Shown here: positions 62,567-64,000 of the stretch, one piece after another
Numbering within the stretch: position 1 is the stretch's first letter
Layout of the letters: every line of letters starts with the position of its first letter
Source: Gordonia humi
GTDB lineage: Bacteria > Actinomycetota > Actinomycetes > Mycobacteriales > Mycobacteriaceae
NCBI RefSeq assembly: GCF_014197435.1
Contig: NZ_JACIFP010000001.1
Coordinates: forward strand, 3,534,001 to 3,598,000
Reading direction: 5' to 3'
Length of the DNA: 64,000 bases
Program-made: the position numbers and the translations under genes
The notes under the pieces: generated by a model
Told to the model about the DNA's origin: nothing
Seen by the model: the letters and a program-made list of their open reading frames with translations, nothing else
Database searches by the model: none

Positions 62567-63382
62567 TCAACGGTTGCGTACGCGGGAGCTCGCGTACAGG
62601 CAGATCGCGCTTGCGGCGGCGAGATTGAGGCTTTCCGCTCGCCCGCGGATCGGGATGGACAACCGGTGGTCGGCATCGGCGAGGACCTGCTCGGACAATC
62701 CGTGCGCCTCGTTGCCGAACAGCCACGCATGCGGCAGGGCGAGAGCCTCATCGGCGTCGTCGAGCAGCAACTCGCCGTCCATGGCCGTCGCGATGACTCC
62801 GATTCCCGCCGACCGGACGCGCTTCAGAGCAGCATCGACATCGCTCTCGCGCACCAGCGGGACGTGGAAGACGCTTCCGGCGGATGCGCGCACGCACTTC
62901 GCGTTGTGCGGGTCCACGGCGTCGCCGAGCAGGATCACGGCATCGGCCCCCATCGCATCGGCGCAGCGGGTCAGCGTGCCGACATTGCCCGGCTCGCGCG
63001 GCTCCACCGCCACCACCAGAAATCCCGGCGACGTCGCGAGCACCTCGTCGAGTGTGGTCGTCACGAGTTCGCATACGGCGAAGACTCCCGGCGGCGTCGT
63101 GGTCTCGGACAGCTTCGACGCGGCACGCTCGGTGACCCGGAACACCGGCAGGCGGACCTCGATCGCCCGTGCGACGAGGTCGGCGTGACGTTCGGTGTCG
63201 GTGTCGCGCACCAGCAACGCGCTCGCCCGCCCGGTGGCCAGCGCCGCGTCGACCGAGTTGAATCCCTCGGCCAGGAACCGGTTCTCGGCGCGGCGGACGG
63301 ACGCTCGATGAAGTTTCGCCAACGAGACGACCCGCGACGAACGTTCGGTGAGAACGTCCGTCGCGGGTCGATTGTCGATCAT
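62567..63382 (-). CDS. TrmH/SpoU family rRNA methyltransferase, TsnR-like
   Basis: A 271-residue 2'-O-ribose methyltransferase. The N-terminal L30e-like domain is at about 20-100 (RAENRFLAEGFNSVDAAL). The SPOUT domain has EPREPGNVGTLTRCADAMGAD (motif 1, about 128-148), LFGNEAHGLSEQ (motif 2, about 219-230) and LNLAAASAICLY (motif 3, about 250-261). It sits beside rplT as tsnR (Rv1644) does in Mycobacterium tuberculosis. It probably modifies 23S rRNA; the exact base is uncertain. Confidence 0.88.
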   Translation of the reverse strand: MIDNRPATDVLTERSSRVVSLAKLHRASVRRAENRFLAEGFNSVDAALATGRASALLVRDTDTERHADLVARAIEVRLPVFRVTERAASKLSETTTPPGVFAVCELVTTTLDEVLATSPGFLVVAVEPREPGNVGTLTRCADAMGADAVILLGDAVDPHNAKCVRASAGSVFHVPLVRESDVDAALKRVRSAGIGVIATAMDGELLLDDADEALALPHAWLFGNEAHGLSEQVLADADHRLSIPIRGRAESLNLAAASAICLYASSRVRNR

Positions 63383-63434
63383 GCCTCGCTCCGCGCTGCG
63401 GGCGAAGTCATATCACGCGTCAATTCGGAACCGG

Positions 63435-63815
63435 TCAGGCTGCCGGGGCGTTGACGTCGGCCGGCAGCGCGGCGCGAGCGACCTCGACGAGGCCGGTGAA
63501 GGCCGCCGGGTCGGTGATCGCGATGTCCGAGAGGACCTTGCGGTCGACCTCGACACCCGCGAGCTTCAGCCCCTGGATGAGGCGGTTGTAGGTGATGTCG
63601 TTCGCGCGCGCCGCGGCGTTGATGCGAGTGATCCACAGCTTGCGGAAGTCGCCCTTGCGCTGGCGGCGGTCACGGTACGCGTAGGTCATCGAGTGGAGCT
63701 GCTGCTCCTTGGCCTTGCGGTACAGGCGCGACCGCTGGCCGCGGTAGCCCTTCGATGCCTCGAGCGTGGAGCGGCGCTTCTTCTGGGCGTTGACGGCCCT
63801 TTTCACACGTGCCAT
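63435..63815 (-). CDS. rplT: large-subunit ribosomal protein L20
   Basis: A 126-residue L20. It begins [19 protein letters not shown] and carries [18 protein letters not shown] and [34 protein letters not shown], the typical rRNA-binding basic helix. It binds 23S rRNA early in assembly. It lies 36 bp after rpmI. A short tail AADVNAPAA is typical of actinobacteria. Confidence 0.97.
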   Translation of the reverse strand: MARVKRAVNAQKKRRSTLEASKGYRGQRSRLYRKAKEQQLHSMTYAYRDRRQRKGDFRKLWITRINAAARANDITYNRLIQGLKLAGVEVDRKVLSDIAITDPAAFTGLVEVARAALPADVNAPAA

Positions 63816-63851
63816 TAGTCAGTAGTCCTTATACGTCGTTTCAGGGGAAGA

Positions 63852-64000
63852 TCAGCGGTTGAGCAGGCGCTTGATGCGCGGCGCGTCGTTCTCGCTCACG
63901 ACCTCGGTGCCGCTCATGCGACGGGTCACGCGGGACGACTTGTGCTCGAGGAGGTGGCGCTTGCCCGCCTTCTCACGGACGATCTTGCCGCTGCCGGTCA
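63852..64000 (-). CDS. rpmI: large-subunit ribosomal protein L35 (3' part)
   Basis: The C-terminal about 49 residues of L35 end at the TGA at 63852-63854 (revcomp). The readable sequence ends with KRLLNR and contains [11 protein letters not shown] and RVTRRMSG, typical of L35. The start lies beyond the window edge. It should be followed upstream by infC, as in other bacteria. Confidence 0.9.
   Translation of the reverse strand, partial: TGSGKIVREKAGKRHLLEHKSSRVTRRMSGTEVVSENDAPRIKRLLNR

Overview
The window is a high-GC actinobacterial chromosome segment, most likely from the order Mycobacteriales and close to Gordonia or Williamsia (inference from protein content, gene order, the actinobacterial type of rRNA and the F420-enzyme relatives; not tested by a search). 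It carries about 55 protein genes, one complete rRNA operon, one tRNA and no recognisable insertion sequence, prophage or CRISPR array.

Positions 1-18700 are an accessory region with mixed strands: a nitroreductase, an alpha/beta hydrolase, a multi-pass membrane protein with a Q/P/Y-rich tail, a CitA/CitB-like two-component system divergent from a DctA-type dicarboxylate transporter, a CoA-binding protein, a YdeI-like protein, two deazaflavin (F420)-dependent nitroreductase relatives, a FUSC transporter coupled to an Ogt DNA repair enzyme, a decayed aldo/keto reductase, a sugar-epimerase-like protein, MsrA, and a four-gene ferric-siderophore ABC uptake operon preceded by two IdeR/DtxR-like iron boxes. 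Long hairpins separate several of these units. The most striking is a nested palindrome at 6862-6930.

Positions 18752-37179 lie almost wholly on the minus strand and follow the order known from Mycobacterium tuberculosis Rv1691-Rv1713: der, cmk, rluB, scpB, scpA, parA, xerD, a NUDIX hydrolase, pyrG, mctB-like, steA-like, recN, nadK, tlyA, a small conserved protein and a HAD phosphatase fused to a TPR-like domain. Many neighbours overlap by 4 bp (ATGA or GTGA), so translation is probably coupled along the chain. A tRNA-Pro(GGG) sits beside der.

Positions 37262-43003 hold one rRNA operon (16S-23S-5S, minus strand) with its promoter, terminator, boxA-like elements and a 31-bp flanking stem for pre-23S processing. 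It lies between the HAD gene and tyrS.

Positions 43103-64000 resume the conserved minus-strand order: tyrS, a Trm112-like protein, an Rv1683-like lipase/acyl-CoA-synthetase fusion, argH, argR, argF, argD, argB, argJ, argC (argG is absent), a metallophosphoesterase with a 10-G tract, pheT and pheS. A plus-strand receptor Ser/Thr kinase with a seven-repeat extracellular RCC1-like domain follows. A TsnR/TrmH-type rRNA methyltransferase, rplT and the 3' part of rpmI end the window.

The main themes are housekeeping translation and division genes, arginine synthesis, iron uptake, and several promoters that look leaderless (fusC-like, fepB-like, argC, epimerase). The items most worth a second look are the nested palindrome, the kinase-propeller receptor, the slippery G tract and the decayed reductase.
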